A stretch of 64,000 nt of DNA from Ancylomarina sp048268005 (GCA_048268005.1 JBLWWJ010000006.1:1-64000); one strand, 5' to 3'. Numbered from the stretch's first letter, positions 17,671 to 27,572 are shown. Notes: generated from the letters alone by a model not told the origin. Numbers and translations: made by a program.

Positions 17671-18831
17671 ATGAACGATAAGCTTAATATGAGAAATAAG
17701 GGAGATTTCATTAATCAAAGTCATCGAGAAGGTTACAAGAGTACGTCATCATTCTTGATCAACCGTTCATTTGAATGGCAGGATAAGCAGATTAATATTA
17801 TGCTTGAGTCCTGCATGCACAAGCTTGGAGAATTGAATGCGTATTGTAAGTACTTTAAGGATATAGATACGCATCTTCCTATGTTTACAGCCATTGAAGT
17901 TACGGCTTCTAACATGATGGAAGGTATCCGTTCTAATATGACACAGGCTTTTCTACCTTCTGCTTCGAAAGGTTACCGAAGTCTTATTGCTCATAAGCAA
18001 GTTAGAAATTATATCAATTCAATTGATTGGGCGGTAAATGAGATTAAAAAATTTCCTTTAACGCTGCATATGGTAAAGGAAACACACCGTATGCTTTATG
18101 CCGATTTGCCAAAAGAGGAAGAAACAGCAGGTAAACTGAGAATGAAATTTAATGCTAAAGACAATAAGTATCAAGCTTCATCGGGTTCAAAATATACACC
18201 GCCTAGTAAACACGACTTAAAAATCTTAATTAACGATGCGAAATGGTTTTGGCGTAACGAAAGCTTAGAGCTTCCTTATCTTATAAAAATGGCAATTTCC
18301 CTTTGTCAGTTTGAGACGATTCTTCCCTTTCTTGATGGGAATGGGCGTACTGCTCGCACATTGATTCTTCTGGAACTATTGAGCTTAAAGTTTATTGAAA
18401 AACCCATTTTCTGTCTGTCTGCTTTTTTTGAAAAGAATAGATTGGAGTATTATCACCGTTTAAATTTAATTCGTTCAAAGAATGATGTGGAGCAATGGAT
18501 TCGATTTTTCATTACAGGCATGAGTGAAACAGCTACATTTTGTATTGAGAGGCTTGAGGAATTGCAAGAACTTAAGGATAATTATCAAGAGCGAATTGAA
18601 ACAAAATTAGGTAAAAAGAGACACCCTTCTGCAAAGCAATTATTGCATATATTTTATTCAAAACCTTATCTTTCTGTCAACGAAATAAAAGAGGAGATGC
18701 AATTGAGTTTTCAATCAGCCAATCAATTGGTAAAAGAATTCGAGGAGGTGGGTTTTATAAAAGAAATGGCTGGAGCCAGACGAAATAGAGTTTTCTATTT
18801 GTGGGAATATCTGGCTATATTCGAAATGTAA
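17671..18831 (+). CDS. Fic/DOC family protein with His-to-Leu change in the Fic motif
   Basis: A 386-residue Fic protein. The N-terminal Fic_N-type region contains the class II inhibitory motif S80-x3-E84-G85 (ASNMMEGI). The Fic core motif reads ILPFLDGNGRTAR at residues 217-229: all positions of HPFxxGNGRxxR are kept except the first His, replaced by Leu218 (CTT at 18322-18324). That His is the general base for AMP transfer, so adenylylation is probably lost. The C-terminus (about 315-386) looks like a winged helix (KQLLHIFYSKPYLSVNEI). It ends 10 bases before alkC, so the two are likely co-transcribed. It could still bind nucleotide or act as a regulator. Confidence 0.85.
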   Translation: MNDKLNMRNKGDFINQSHREGYKSTSSFLINRSFEWQDKQINIMLESCMHKLGELNAYCKYFKDIDTHLPMFTAIEVTASNMMEGIRSNMTQAFLPSASKGYRSLIAHKQVRNYINSIDWAVNEIKKFPLTLHMVKETHRMLYADLPKEEETAGKLRMKFNAKDNKYQASSGSKYTPPSKHDLKILINDAKWFWRNESLELPYLIKMAISLCQFETILPFLDGNGRTARTLILLELLSLKFIEKPIFCLSAFFEKNRLEYYHRLNLIRSKNDVEQWIRFFITGMSETATFCIERLEELQELKDNYQERIETKLGKKRHPSAKQLLHIFYSKPYLSVNEIKEEMQLSFQSANQLVKEFEEVGFIKEMAGARRNRVFYLWEYLAIFEM

Positions 18832-18841
18832 TTTAATCATT

Positions 18842-19966
18842 ATGGAAGAAGGATTTTTATTTAAGGATGTTTTTAATCCTGAACTTGTTGCTCGTATGGG
18901 GCAAAGAATTAAAGCGGTTTCATCTGAATTTGACGAGAAATCTTTCTATAACAATATTGTTCCCAAACTGACTCCTTTAAGTTTGACTGAACGATCTTCC
19001 TTAATTTGTGAAAACCTCTACAGTCATTTACCCAGAGAGTTCAATAAAGCAATAACCATACTTTTAATGAGCTTTGATGATCCGATTGAAACGACAGAGA
19101 TGACTGGTTTTGAAGGTTTCTATTTTATGCCGATTGCCAAATATGTTTCTATTTATGGCCTGGGAAAGAGTGATTTTGAGATTTCAATGAATGCCTTAAT
19201 CGAAATTACAAAGCGATTTACTTCAGAAGATGCCATCCGACCTTTTATTCATAATTATCCCCAACAAACTTTCGAATATCTATATAGGTGGTCAGCAGAT
19301 GAGAATGTGCATGTTAGAAGACTGGTTTCCGAAGGCACACGTCCACGCCTACCCTGGTCATCAGTTCTAAGGGAATTTATTGAGGATCCTAAGCCAGTTT
19401 TGAGACTGCTTGAGGAGTTAAAGGAAGACCCTGAACTTTATGTCAGAAGATCTGTCGCAAATAACCTCAATGATATTGCAAAAGATCATCCTCAATTGGT
19501 TGTGGAAACTTTGAAAAGATGGAAAAATATTAATAATAAAGGAACCCAGTGGATCATTTCTCATGCTTCACGTACACTATTAAAACAAGGACTACCCGAA
19601 GCTTTAGACCTATTAGGATATCCAACAAATGTTCAAGTATCAGTCGATAATCTGATTTTGAACAAAGAGGAATGCAAAATGGGGGATGAAATAGAATTTT
19701 CTTTTGACCTTGTTTCTAAGGCTTCTAAAGAACAGAATCTGATGATTGATTTTGTTGTGCACTATATGAAAGCCAATGGTAAAACGGCTCCAAAAGTTTT
19801 TAAACTATCCAAAAAGAAATTACCGGCAGAAGGTAGATTTAGTTTTAAAAAGAAACTCTCTTTTAAAGCTATTACAACTCGAAAGTACTATGCGGGTTTG
19901 CATGAGATCGAAATTCAGGTTAATGGAAAAAGATATAACAAATTGATATTCCTGTTGAAAAAATGA
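18842..19966 (+). CDS. alkC: AlkC-type DNA alkylation repair glycosylase
   Basis: HEAT-like-repeat DNA glycosylase of the AlkC family, which removes N3-alkylated adenines and related lesions without base flipping. 374 residues. The AlkC hallmark is the stretch near residues 158-178, ENVHVRRLVSEGTRPRLPW. A second repeat has ELYVRRSVANNLNDIAKDHP, with the typical DNA-contacting Asp/Arg pattern. Residues about 265-374 form an Ig-like domain ending TRKYYAGLHEIEIQVNG, seen in some AlkC proteins. Its link to the Fic gene, 10 bases upstream, is unexplained. Confidence 0.85.
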   Translation: MEEGFLFKDVFNPELVARMGQRIKAVSSEFDEKSFYNNIVPKLTPLSLTERSSLICENLYSHLPREFNKAITILLMSFDDPIETTEMTGFEGFYFMPIAKYVSIYGLGKSDFEISMNALIEITKRFTSEDAIRPFIHNYPQQTFEYLYRWSADENVHVRRLVSEGTRPRLPWSSVLREFIEDPKPVLRLLEELKEDPELYVRRSVANNLNDIAKDHPQLVVETLKRWKNINNKGTQWIISHASRTLLKQGLPEALDLLGYPTNVQVSVDNLILNKEECKMGDEIEFSFDLVSKASKEQNLMIDFVVHYMKANGKTAPKVFKLSKKKLPAEGRFSFKKKLSFKAITTRKYYAGLHEIEIQVNGKRYNKLIFLLKK

Positions 19967-20082
19967 CGTTTTTGGACTAAAATTCTAAATCTGAGAACTT
20001 TATGCAATCGTTTCAGGACGATACATAATGCTGATTTATCTCACTTATTTGCAGGAGTTTAAGTTTATATATTCAGCATTCT

Positions 20083-20113
20083 TTGTTGCAGAAAAGATAT
20101 TAATGTAACTTTG
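20083..20113 (+). promoter_or_regulatory. Promoter of pgk
   Basis: TTTG (TTG at 20083-20085), a 20-base spacer and TAACTTTG (20106-20113) match both elements of the Bacteroidota vegetative promoter. Transcription would begin near 20120, about 27 bases before the ATG. This also rules out the longer TTG-initiated frame from 20111. Confidence 0.7.
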
Positions 20114-20146
20114 TTTTGCAGAAAAAAAACTAAATATAATTATATC

Positions 20147-21334
20147 ATGCAAACTATTGATTCATACAATTTTTCAGATAAGAAGGCTATTATTCGTGTA
20201 GACTTTAATGTGCCTTTAAACGAGCAATTCGAAATCACTGATGATACTCGTATTCGTGCAGCACTGCCTACTATCAAGAAAGTATTAGAAGGTAATGGTT
20301 CTGCGATTTTAATGTCTCACCTCGGTCGTCCAAAAGGAAAAGACGAGAAGTTTTCATTGAAGCATATTGTTGCTCACCTATCTAAATCGATTGGTGTTGA
20401 GGTTAAGTTTGCTGATGATTGTATTGGTGAGAGTGCAAGAACAATGGCTGCAGAATTGAAGCCAGGTGAAGTTCTTTTACTTGAAAACCTTCGTTATTAC
20501 GATGAGGAGAAAAAAGGTGATGAGGCATTCGCTAAGAAATTAGCTGATTTAGCTGACCTTTGGATTAACGATGCATTCGGTACTGCTCACCGCGCTCACG
20601 CTTCTACAGCTGTTATCGCTAAATTCTTCCCTGAAGCTAAAATGTTCGGATATGTAATGGAAGGTGAATTATCAAGCGTTGATAAGGTATTGAAAGATAC
20701 TAAGCGTCCATTAACCGCAATTATGGGTGGTGCTAAAGTTTCATCAAAAATTGAAATCATCCAGACTTTAATGTCACAGGTTGATCACCTAATTATTGGT
20801 GGTGGTATGACTTACACTTTCGTAAAAGCCATGGGTGGAACAATCGGAAACTCATTGGTTGAAGATGATAAGTTGGAAACTGCAAGAGAGATTCTTCAAA
20901 AAGCTAAAGAAAATAATGTGAAGCTTCACTTGGCTTCTGACGCTTTAATTGCTGATGATTTTTCTAACGATGCCAATACTAAATCTTGCGATGTAAATGC
21001 AATTCCTGAAGGATGGATGGGATTAGATGTTGCTGAAGCAACGATCGAAAGCTTCAAAAAAGTGATCGAAGAATCTAAAACAATTCTTTGGAATGGTCCT
21101 GTAGGCGTATTCGAAATGGATACTTTTGCGAAAGGTACTAAAGCGATTGCTGATGCCATTGTAACAGCTACTGAAAAAGGTGCTTTCTCATTAATCGGAG
21201 GTGGTGATTCAGTTGCAGCAATCAACAAATATGGTTTAGCTGATAAAGTAAGCTACGTATCAACTGGTGGTGGTGCTCTTCTAGAGTATATCGAAGGTAA
21301 AGAATTGCCAGGTGTAAAAGCAATTAGAGGATAA
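20147..21334 (+). CDS. pgk: Phosphoglycerate kinase
   Basis: Glycolytic and gluconeogenic enzyme interconverting 1,3-bisphosphoglycerate + ADP and 3-phosphoglycerate + ATP. 395 residues from ATG 20147. Motifs: IIRVDFNVPLN, SHLGRPKG, LLLENLRYYDEE, WINDAFGTAHRAHAST, MGGAKVSSKI, and the C-terminal nucleotide-binding WNGPVGVFE and GGGDSVAAINKYG with STGGGALLEYIEGKELPGVKA. The 12-residue upstream extension to a TTG is excluded by the promoter and by the family start. It uses strongly biased codons such as GGT and GCT, as expected for a highly expressed gene. Terminator follows. Confidence 0.97.
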   Translation: MQTIDSYNFSDKKAIIRVDFNVPLNEQFEITDDTRIRAALPTIKKVLEGNGSAILMSHLGRPKGKDEKFSLKHIVAHLSKSIGVEVKFADDCIGESARTMAAELKPGEVLLLENLRYYDEEKKGDEAFAKKLADLADLWINDAFGTAHRAHASTAVIAKFFPEAKMFGYVMEGELSSVDKVLKDTKRPLTAIMGGAKVSSKIEIIQTLMSQVDHLIIGGGMTYTFVKAMGGTIGNSLVEDDKLETAREILQKAKENNVKLHLASDALIADDFSNDANTKSCDVNAIPEGWMGLDVAEATIESFKKVIEESKTILWNGPVGVFEMDTFAKGTKAIADAIVTATEKGAFSLIGGGDSVAAINKYGLADKVSYVSTGGGALLEYIEGKELPGVKAIRG

Positions 21335-21365
21335 TATAAAAGTTTCATCTCGAATGGAATAATAG

Positions 21366-21399
21366 AGGAGTTATTGATATTTTCAATAACTCCTTTTTG
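21366..21399 (+). terminator. Terminator of pgk
   Basis: AGGAGTTATTGA and TCAATAACTCCT form a perfect 12-bp stem with a 5-base loop, followed by TTTTG-TTTTT. Confidence 0.9.
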
Positions 21400-21438
21400 T
21401 TTTTGGTATTTTACACTAACTTACGATTGATTCATAAC

Positions 21439-21446
21439 TAAATTTG
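21439..21446 (+). promoter_or_regulatory. -7 box just upstream of the adhesin gene
   Basis: TAAATTTG ends 8 bases before ATG 21455. If used, transcription would start at or next to the start codon, giving a leaderless or nearly leaderless message. No -33 TTG is seen, so this may be a chance match. Confidence 0.35.
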
Positions 21447-21454
21447 ATGCATTG

Positions 21455-24400
21455 ATGGAAAATAACCTTAATCCCAATATAAGATTCTATCTTTTGATTC
21501 TTCTTTTTGTTTTTTCATTGAAAGGATACAGTCAGATTGATAGTTTGCATTATATACCACCTATGTGTTCGTTTACTAATTCATCTTCAAATGTAGATGA
21601 TCATCAGATGGTATTAACAACGACTGAAACTGTTGCATTTGATGTGACTATAAAGAATAATGATGGTTCTTTTATCAGGACAGTTAGTCTTTCTAGTTCT
21701 AGTCCACGGAAAGTAAGCTTAAATTGGCCTGGCAGAAGGTTGGATTCACAAGGCGTAATCGGAACATCACAGCTTAATACTATTCTGGATACGGAAGGTT
21801 TGATTGTTTCAGGAGCAAAAAAATTCTTCGTTAGTATTCAGCAAAAATCAGGAGCACAAGGTGATTTACTAACTTCTAAAGGAACTACGGGTTTAGGAAC
21901 GGATTTCTACAGTGGGCATATGTATTCTTCTGTAGGTAGTTATGATAGTCACAATGGGCACTTTATTGGAGCTATGGCGACTGAGAATAACACTAACATT
22001 ACTTTTAGTAATCCCAATGTGAGATTTGCAGGAAGAACAACTAATACGTTTACAGTTAGTTTGAATAAGGGACAATCAGTTGTAATAGGTGTTAGTATCA
22101 ACCAAATTAAGAATCAGCAGGGGGGCACCAAAAATTTAAATGTAGTAAATGGTACACATATTACCGCTAATAAACCTATTTCTGTTAGTTCAGGTTCCTG
22201 GTGTGCTGCTGGTAAATCAGGAAATAATCCAGGACGTGACGTGGGGTTTGATCAACTAGTACCTTCTGATGTAGTGGGTGCTGAATATATTATTATTAAG
22301 GGAGAAGGAAGAACTGGAGGTGCTGATCAAAATGAACGTGCATTAATTGTTGCTACAGAAGCTAATACAATCATATCTTATAAGAACAATACAAAAACAA
22401 AGACATTAACAAATGCAGGTGATTATTTTTTCACAAGCATAAATGATTTTAGTAACACGACTAATGGCAATTTGTACATAAATTCGGATAAAAATGTATT
22501 TGTTTATCAAACATTGTCTGGTGCAAACAAAAAACAAACAGCTGGCCTTTGTTTTATACCTCCATTAAAATGTACCGCGGATAAAGAGGTTACAATTGCC
22601 TTTGCAAATAAATTATCTAGTTTAACTGTGAATCCTGTTTTAAAGCTGGTAACTCAAACTGGTTCACAAATACAGTTAAATGGGGTGAATCTTGGAAACG
22701 GATTTAAACAAGCCGTTTCTGGAAATACATATTGGGAAGCTTATAATATTCCTAAAACAGAATTACAAAAAACAAAATATGGTGGCGGAACAAATTGGAT
22801 TTTTAAAGTAAGCTCTACAGGAGCATTAAATGCCATGTTGGCCGTTCAAAGTGGAAATGTTGGCGGTGGTGGCTTTTATTCTGGATTTGGTGATATTCCG
22901 CAGGTTAATCAAAACCCTGAAATCGCAGAACAAGGCCTTTGTGGTGATAATGTTGCTTTAACGGCATCAGGTTTTACAGATTATAATTGGTACAAAGATG
23001 GAGTTGTTGTATCTGCTAACGACGATTCGACCTATGAACCTTCTGATCCTGGAAGATATAAAGTTACAGGTCTATCACCGTGTGGAAATTCCAATACAGA
23101 GTCATTCCCATCTAATGAAATAAGAATTCTTCCTTGTTTATCAATTACAACGACTAATGTTACCGTTACTGAAGGCACCGATCTGAACGCCGTTTTTAGA
23201 GTTGAACTTTCACATCCTTGGCAGGTTTCTGATAATGTAAATGTGACTTTCGATTATCAAACTAATGCTGGCACTGCGGCAGGTGGACAAGACTATACAC
23301 CACAAACAGGAAATGCTAGCATCAATTCAGGATTAGCCTTTGTTGATATTAGTGTGCCTATTGCCAACGATATTTTAGATGAAAACAATGAAGAATTTAC
23401 CTTAACTATTTCAAATGTTGTTGAAGCCGTTGAAAGTATTAATTCTGGAACATGTACTATTCTGGATGATAATGATGCTATGCCTGTAATTTCTGTATCT
23501 GATCAGAATTTTAACGAAGATGCAGGAGTGGTTTCAATACCAGTGAGTTTAAATATTACAAGTGGCAAGGAGATTACAGTTAATTACACATTAACCGATA
23601 ATTCAGCAACTCATCCATCTGATTTTACAGCTAATTCTTATTCAGGTAGTTTGAGCTTTTCTTCAGGGGAAACTAGCAAGAATATATCTGTTACAGTAAA
23701 CGATGACAATATTTCGGAACCTGGAGGAGACGAACAGTTTACAATAGGATTAAGTGGGGTAACAAATGCAAGTAATGGAAATATTAATGCAAATATTTCC
23801 ATTACTGATAATGATTTGATGCCAACTGTTAGTATCGCTGATGCCAGTGCAGAAGAAGGTTTGGATATTATTTATCAAGCAGTCTTAAGTCATCCTGCTG
23901 ATGTTGATGTTACCTTCAATTATGCTATTTCTCTTACAAATGGTCCGGGAAAAGCGAAAGTACAGGATTTCATAAACTATTCAAGTTTTTCGAGTGGAAC
24001 GGTTACAATTCCAGCAGGAGATTTATCAGCTAATTTTCCGACTTTCACAACAAAAGACGATAATGCTAATGAACAAGCTGAGACTTTTAGCGTAAATTTC
24101 TCAGCAATTAGTAATGGAATATTTAATAATACGTCGGCTAACGGAACGATTCTGGATAATGAAGGAAACCCAACCTTATCAATTGCAGCTGCTTCTGGAA
24201 CTGAAGGAGATCCTATAAATTTCGTAATATCAGTAAGTCCTATAAGCAGTACAGATATTAATTTTGAATATAGAACTGTAAATGGTACAGCCAATTCACC
24301 GGGAGATTTTACAGGAGCGGGATGGAGTAATATCACGCTCTTAGCTAATCAAACTAGTGTAAACTTAGCCATAAATTCGCTACAGGATACGGATGAGGAG

Positions 24401-26422
24401 GGAACTGAAACTTTTACTGTTGAGATTAGAGAATCATTACCTAAAGTTGAAATTGCAACGGGATTAGGTGTAGCCATTGGTACAATATTGGACGACGATG
24501 ATACGCCGGATGCCAGAGCTGATTCTTATTCTGTTGATGAAGATGATGTGTTATCGGATAATGTCATGACCAATGATTTAGGATTAGGTGACCCGCCTGT
24601 ACTTGTTCATTCAAACACCGATCCTGCCAATGGGAATTTGGTGATAAATCCTAATGGAACTTTTACGTATACACCAACTTCACAATTTAACGGTGCTGAT
24701 TCATTTCAATATACGATTCGAGATGTGGATGGCGATGAATCAACGGCAACTGTTAATATTACGGTGAATTCTATCAATGATTTACCTGTTGCGAATAATG
24801 ATATTTATACAACTCCGGAAGATACTCAACTGAATGATGATGTGACGAGTAATGATCAAAATTTATTTGACTTACCAATAACTGTTAGCTTGGTGAGTGA
24901 TGTGAGTAATGGTAGTCTCACATTAAATACGAATGGTACATTTACATACACTCCCAATTCAGAATATTTCGGAGTGGATAATTTTACTTATAGATTAACG
25001 GATGGAAACGGTGATGTTGTGACTGCGAGCGTAAGTATAACGGTTCAATTTAATAATGATGGAGCACCAGTGGCTGTTAATGATAATACTTCCACCAATG
25101 AAGATACACTTGTCGTAATTGATGTTTTAATTAATGATACTGATGTAGATGGTAATCAAACCATTGATAAGGCAACTGTTCTAATAAAGACGAGTCCAAG
25201 TAATGGTACAATTACTAATCAAAACTTTGCAACAGGAGAAGTGACATATACCCCCAATTTGAATTATACTGGTCCAGATAGTTTTACTTATACCATTAAG
25301 GATGAATCGGGAGCTGAATCAAATATCGCAACAGTTTCCATTAATGTAACTGTTGACAATGATCCTCCTGTAGCGATTTGTAAAAGTGGGGTGACTATTG
25401 ACCTTGATGCTACAGGAAGCTATACGCTTTCTCCATCTGAAATAGATAATGGGTCGAATGACGATAGTGATGGAGGGAGTGTTACTTTATCGGTATCTCC
25501 CAATACATTTGATTGTGATGATAAAGGAGTTGTTCCTGTAACACTTACTGTTACCGATAGTGATTTATCCAGTACAACTTGTACCACAAATATTACTGTT
25601 GCTGATAATCGTATTCCAAGCCTTAAAACGGCACAAGTAAATATAAATGTTCCTGCTAACTCTGGAACTTGCGGAGCTATTGTGAATTATACAGGTCCGG
25701 TTTTCACTGATAATTGTGATGGAGACCAAAATGGAATTTTAAAGTCAGGTTCATCAAGTGGTTCCAATTTTTCAGTTGGAACAACTACTGTTACATATGA
25801 ATATACTGATGCTTCTGGAAATGGTCCTGTACAATCAAGTTTTACCGTAACTGTTATTGATGACCAGGATCCAGTATTTAATAATACAGCAAATCGTAAT
25901 CTTAGTCCTAATAATTCGGGATGTGAATATGTTGTAAGTGGTACAGGCTTTGATGTAACAGCTACAGATAATTGTGGTATTCAGTCCCTTTCCCATGATT
26001 ATGCCGGTGGAGGAACAAGTTTAAATGGTAAAAGTTTTCCTCTGGGAACTACGGATGTAACCTGGACTGCTGAAGATATCCATGGAAACACGATTTCTAA
26101 GACTATACAAATTACAGTTAGTACAGATTTATCTGTTTCTATAAGTGGTCCTGCAGGAAATAATGCTTGTAGTGGTGTGAATGCTGTTTTTACAGCAAAT
26201 GCTTCTGGAGGAAGTGGTGGATACCAATATAAATTCTTTGTAAACAATGTGGAAATAACCGCTGGCGTTTCGGGAAATACATTTACAATTTCGAATCTTA
26301 TTGATGGCAATAGAGTAAAAGTGAGAGTTATTGATAATAATACTTGTAGTGTAGAAAGTAGTGAGATCATTATGACTATATATCAAATGCCAGCTCCTGT
26401 AGGAATATTCTTTTTAGATTAG
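21455..26422 (+). CDS. Large secreted multidomain adhesin (IgGFc-binding, Calx-beta, cadherin-like, HYR)
   Basis: A 1655-residue exported protein. The signal peptide ends at KGYSQ (about 27). Residues about 45-480 resemble the IgGFc-binding N-terminal domain (GQSVVIGVSINQI, KPISVSSGSWCAAGKSG, DQLVPSDVVGAEYIIIKG). Four Calx-beta repeats follow (about 565-1015; acidic closers such as DEETFT-like NEEFTLTISN and ILDDND). Three cadherin-like tandem repeats lie at about 1020-1305 (NPNGTFTYTPTSQFNGADSF). Then HYR-type repeats (about 1390-1580) and a last Ig-like domain. Many Asp-rich loops suggest Ca binding. No T9SS C-terminal sorting domain is visible; it ends PAPVGIFFLD. The first ATG (21455) is one codon after an in-frame TTG. 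A surface adhesion role is inference. Confidence 0.85.
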   Translation: MENNLNPNIRFYLLILLFVFSLKGYSQIDSLHYIPPMCSFTNSSSNVDDHQMVLTTTETVAFDVTIKNNDGSFIRTVSLSSSSPRKVSLNWPGRRLDSQGVIGTSQLNTILDTEGLIVSGAKKFFVSIQQKSGAQGDLLTSKGTTGLGTDFYSGHMYSSVGSYDSHNGHFIGAMATENNTNITFSNPNVRFAGRTTNTFTVSLNKGQSVVIGVSINQIKNQQGGTKNLNVVNGTHITANKPISVSSGSWCAAGKSGNNPGRDVGFDQLVPSDVVGAEYIIIKGEGRTGGADQNERALIVATEANTIISYKNNTKTKTLTNAGDYFFTSINDFSNTTNGNLYINSDKNVFVYQTLSGANKKQTAGLCFIPPLKCTADKEVTIAFANKLSSLTVNPVLKLVTQTGSQIQLNGVNLGNGFKQAVSGNTYWEAYNIPKTELQKTKYGGGTNWIFKVSSTGALNAMLAVQSGNVGGGGFYSGFGDIPQVNQNPEIAEQGLCGDNVALTASGFTDYNWYKDGVVVSANDDSTYEPSDPGRYKVTGLSPCGNSNTESFPSNEIRILPCLSITTTNVTVTEGTDLNAVFRVELSHPWQVSDNVNVTFDYQTNAGTAAGGQDYTPQTGNASINSGLAFVDISVPIANDILDENNEEFTLTISNVVEAVESINSGTCTILDDNDAMPVISVSDQNFNEDAGVVSIPVSLNITSGKEITVNYTLTDNSATHPSDFTANSYSGSLSFSSGETSKNISVTVNDDNISEPGGDEQFTIGLSGVTNASNGNINANISITDNDLMPTVSIADASAEEGLDIIYQAVLSHPADVDVTFNYAISLTNGPGKAKVQDFINYSSFSSGTVTIPAGDLSANFPTFTTKDDNANEQAETFSVNFSAISNGIFNNTSANGTILDNEGNPTLSIAAASGTEGDPINFVISVSPISSTDINFEYRTVNGTANSPGDFTGAGWSNITLLANQTSVNLAINSLQDTDEEGTETFTVEIRESLPKVEIATGLGVAIGTILDDDDTPDARADSYSVDEDDVLSDNVMTNDLGLGDPPVLVHSNTDPANGNLVINPNGTFTYTPTSQFNGADSFQYTIRDVDGDESTATVNITVNSINDLPVANNDIYTTPEDTQLNDDVTSNDQNLFDLPITVSLVSDVSNGSLTLNTNGTFTYTPNSEYFGVDNFTYRLTDGNGDVVTASVSITVQFNNDGAPVAVNDNTSTNEDTLVVIDVLINDTDVDGNQTIDKATVLIKTSPSNGTITNQNFATGEVTYTPNLNYTGPDSFTYTIKDESGAESNIATVSINVTVDNDPPVAICKSGVTIDLDATGSYTLSPSEIDNGSNDDSDGGSVTLSVSPNTFDCDDKGVVPVTLTVTDSDLSSTTCTTNITVADNRIPSLKTAQVNINVPANSGTCGAIVNYTGPVFTDNCDGDQNGILKSGSSSGSNFSVGTTTVTYEYTDASGNGPVQSSFTVTVIDDQDPVFNNTANRNLSPNNSGCEYVVSGTGFDVTATDNCGIQSLSHDYAGGGTSLNGKSFPLGTTDVTWTAEDIHGNTISKTIQITVSTDLSVSISGPAGNNACSGVNAVFTANASGGSGGYQYKFFVNNVEITAGVSGNTFTISNLIDGNRVKVRVIDNNTCSVESSEIIMTIYQMPAPVGIFFLD

Positions 26423-26478
26423 TAATTACATCTAATTAAGCGAACTGTAAGATGTTTCTCTTTCTTTGGAATTTCAAC

Positions 26479-26486
26479 TAACTTTG
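26479..26486 (+). promoter_or_regulatory. -7 box for the LuxE-like gene
   Basis: TAACTTTG, 56 bases before ATG 26542; no correctly spaced -33 TTG. It supports a separate transcript from the adhesin. Confidence 0.45.
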
Positions 26487-26541
26487 CGGCGCAACAGGCC
26501 GGATTGTACCTGATTTGATTTATACTTTTAGAAGGAAACTT

Positions 26542-27525
26542 ATGACTTTGGAAAGAGAAATATTCAATATAAAAACTGAGGATAAATTTGTTGAAATTGC
26601 TTTGGAAATTTTTCGATTTCAGGCTATCAACAATCCTGTGTATGCTCAATATATTGAACTGCTGAATATTGATGTGAAATCTGTGGATAGTCTTGATAAA
26701 ATTCCCTTCTTACCTATAGAATTCTTCAAATCTCATAAGGTTGTTTCAACATCTAATGAGGCTAAGGCTATCTTTACAAGCAGTGGAACAAGTGGAAACT
26801 TAACTTCCCGCCACTATGTGCCAGACCTTGGTATTTATGAGGATAGTTTTACAAAAGGATTTGAGGCTTTTTACGGTCCAGTAAAAGATTACTGTATTCT
26901 TGCCTTATTACCATCTTATCTTGAGCGTGAAGGCTCTTCTCTGATTTATATGATGGAGAAATTGATTAAAGATAGTGGACATCCTAAGTCAGGGTTCTAT
27001 TTAAATAATCATGAGGAGTTGATTGCTCATCTTGAAGGATTAAAAATTCATAATCAAAAGGTTTTATTATTGGGTGTTAGTTTTGCATTATTAGAACTTG
27101 CTGAAAACCACCAGCTCGATTTAGGTAATGTTGTTGTGATGGAAACAGGTGGAATGAAAGGTCGCCGAAAAGAATTAACGCGAGAAGAGTTACATTCTAT
27201 TTTCACTTCTAAACTTGGTGTTAAAAAGATTCACTCGGAATATGGCATGACAGAACTCTTATCCCAAGGTTATAGCAAAGGAGATAGCCTCTTTGAAACA
27301 CCAGCCTGGATGAAAATCATGATCCGTGATGCCTATGATCCGTTTTCGTATGAAAAAACAGGTCGAAGTGGCGGCGTTAATGTTATCGATTTGGCTAACC
27401 TAAATTCTTGTTCATTTATTGAAACGCAAGATTTGGGGAAAATTCACGCTGATGGTAAATTTGAAATTCTTGGTCGATTTGATAACTCTGATATCCGCGG
27501 GTGTAATTTATTGGTGAGTGACTAA
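26542..27525 (+). CDS. LuxE-like acyl-protein synthetase / acyltransferase
   Basis: A 327-residue protein of the LuxE/PaaK-like adenylate-forming fold. The P-loop-like motif is FTSSGTSGN (about residues 76-84). Also present are VMETGGMKGRRKELTREELH and SEYGMTELLSQGY, typical of LuxE-type acyl-protein synthetases. In Vibrio LuxE activates fatty acids for bioluminescence; Bacteroidota homologues have no such context and their substrate is unknown. The start is ATG 26542; the frame reaches a TTG at 26515, but family members start near TLEREIF. It is monocistronic, with a bidirectional terminator after it. Confidence 0.8.
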   Translation: MTLEREIFNIKTEDKFVEIALEIFRFQAINNPVYAQYIELLNIDVKSVDSLDKIPFLPIEFFKSHKVVSTSNEAKAIFTSSGTSGNLTSRHYVPDLGIYEDSFTKGFEAFYGPVKDYCILALLPSYLEREGSSLIYMMEKLIKDSGHPKSGFYLNNHEELIAHLEGLKIHNQKVLLLGVSFALLELAENHQLDLGNVVVMETGGMKGRRKELTREELHSIFTSKLGVKKIHSEYGMTELLSQGYSKGDSLFETPAWMKIMIRDAYDPFSYEKTGRSGGVNVIDLANLNSCSFIETQDLGKIHADGKFEILGRFDNSDIRGCNLLVSD

Positions 27526-27537
27526 TTGATATTGACA

Positions 27538-27572
27538 GAAAAAGGTCCGAAGTAAAAACTTCGAACCTTTCA
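27538..27572. terminator. Bidirectional terminator between LuxE-like and peptidase genes
   Basis: AAAGGT-C-CGAAGT, a 4-base loop of A, and ACTTCG-A-ACCTTT form a stem with a single C/A mismatch, flanked by A and T runs. It sits between two convergent genes. Confidence 0.8.

Noticed and set aside
20111..20146. TTG-started extension of phosphoglycerate kinase
   Set aside because: It overlaps the pgk promoter and transcription start; ATG 20147 matches the family start.
25999..26386. Minus-strand ORFs opposite the adhesin 3' end
   Set aside because: Both lie wholly inside a strong plus-strand coding frame and encode no known motif.
26400..26541. Frameshifted or interrupted continuation of the adhesin
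   Set aside because: All frames after 26422 meet stops quickly and no sorting-domain motif can be restored in the 119-base gap.
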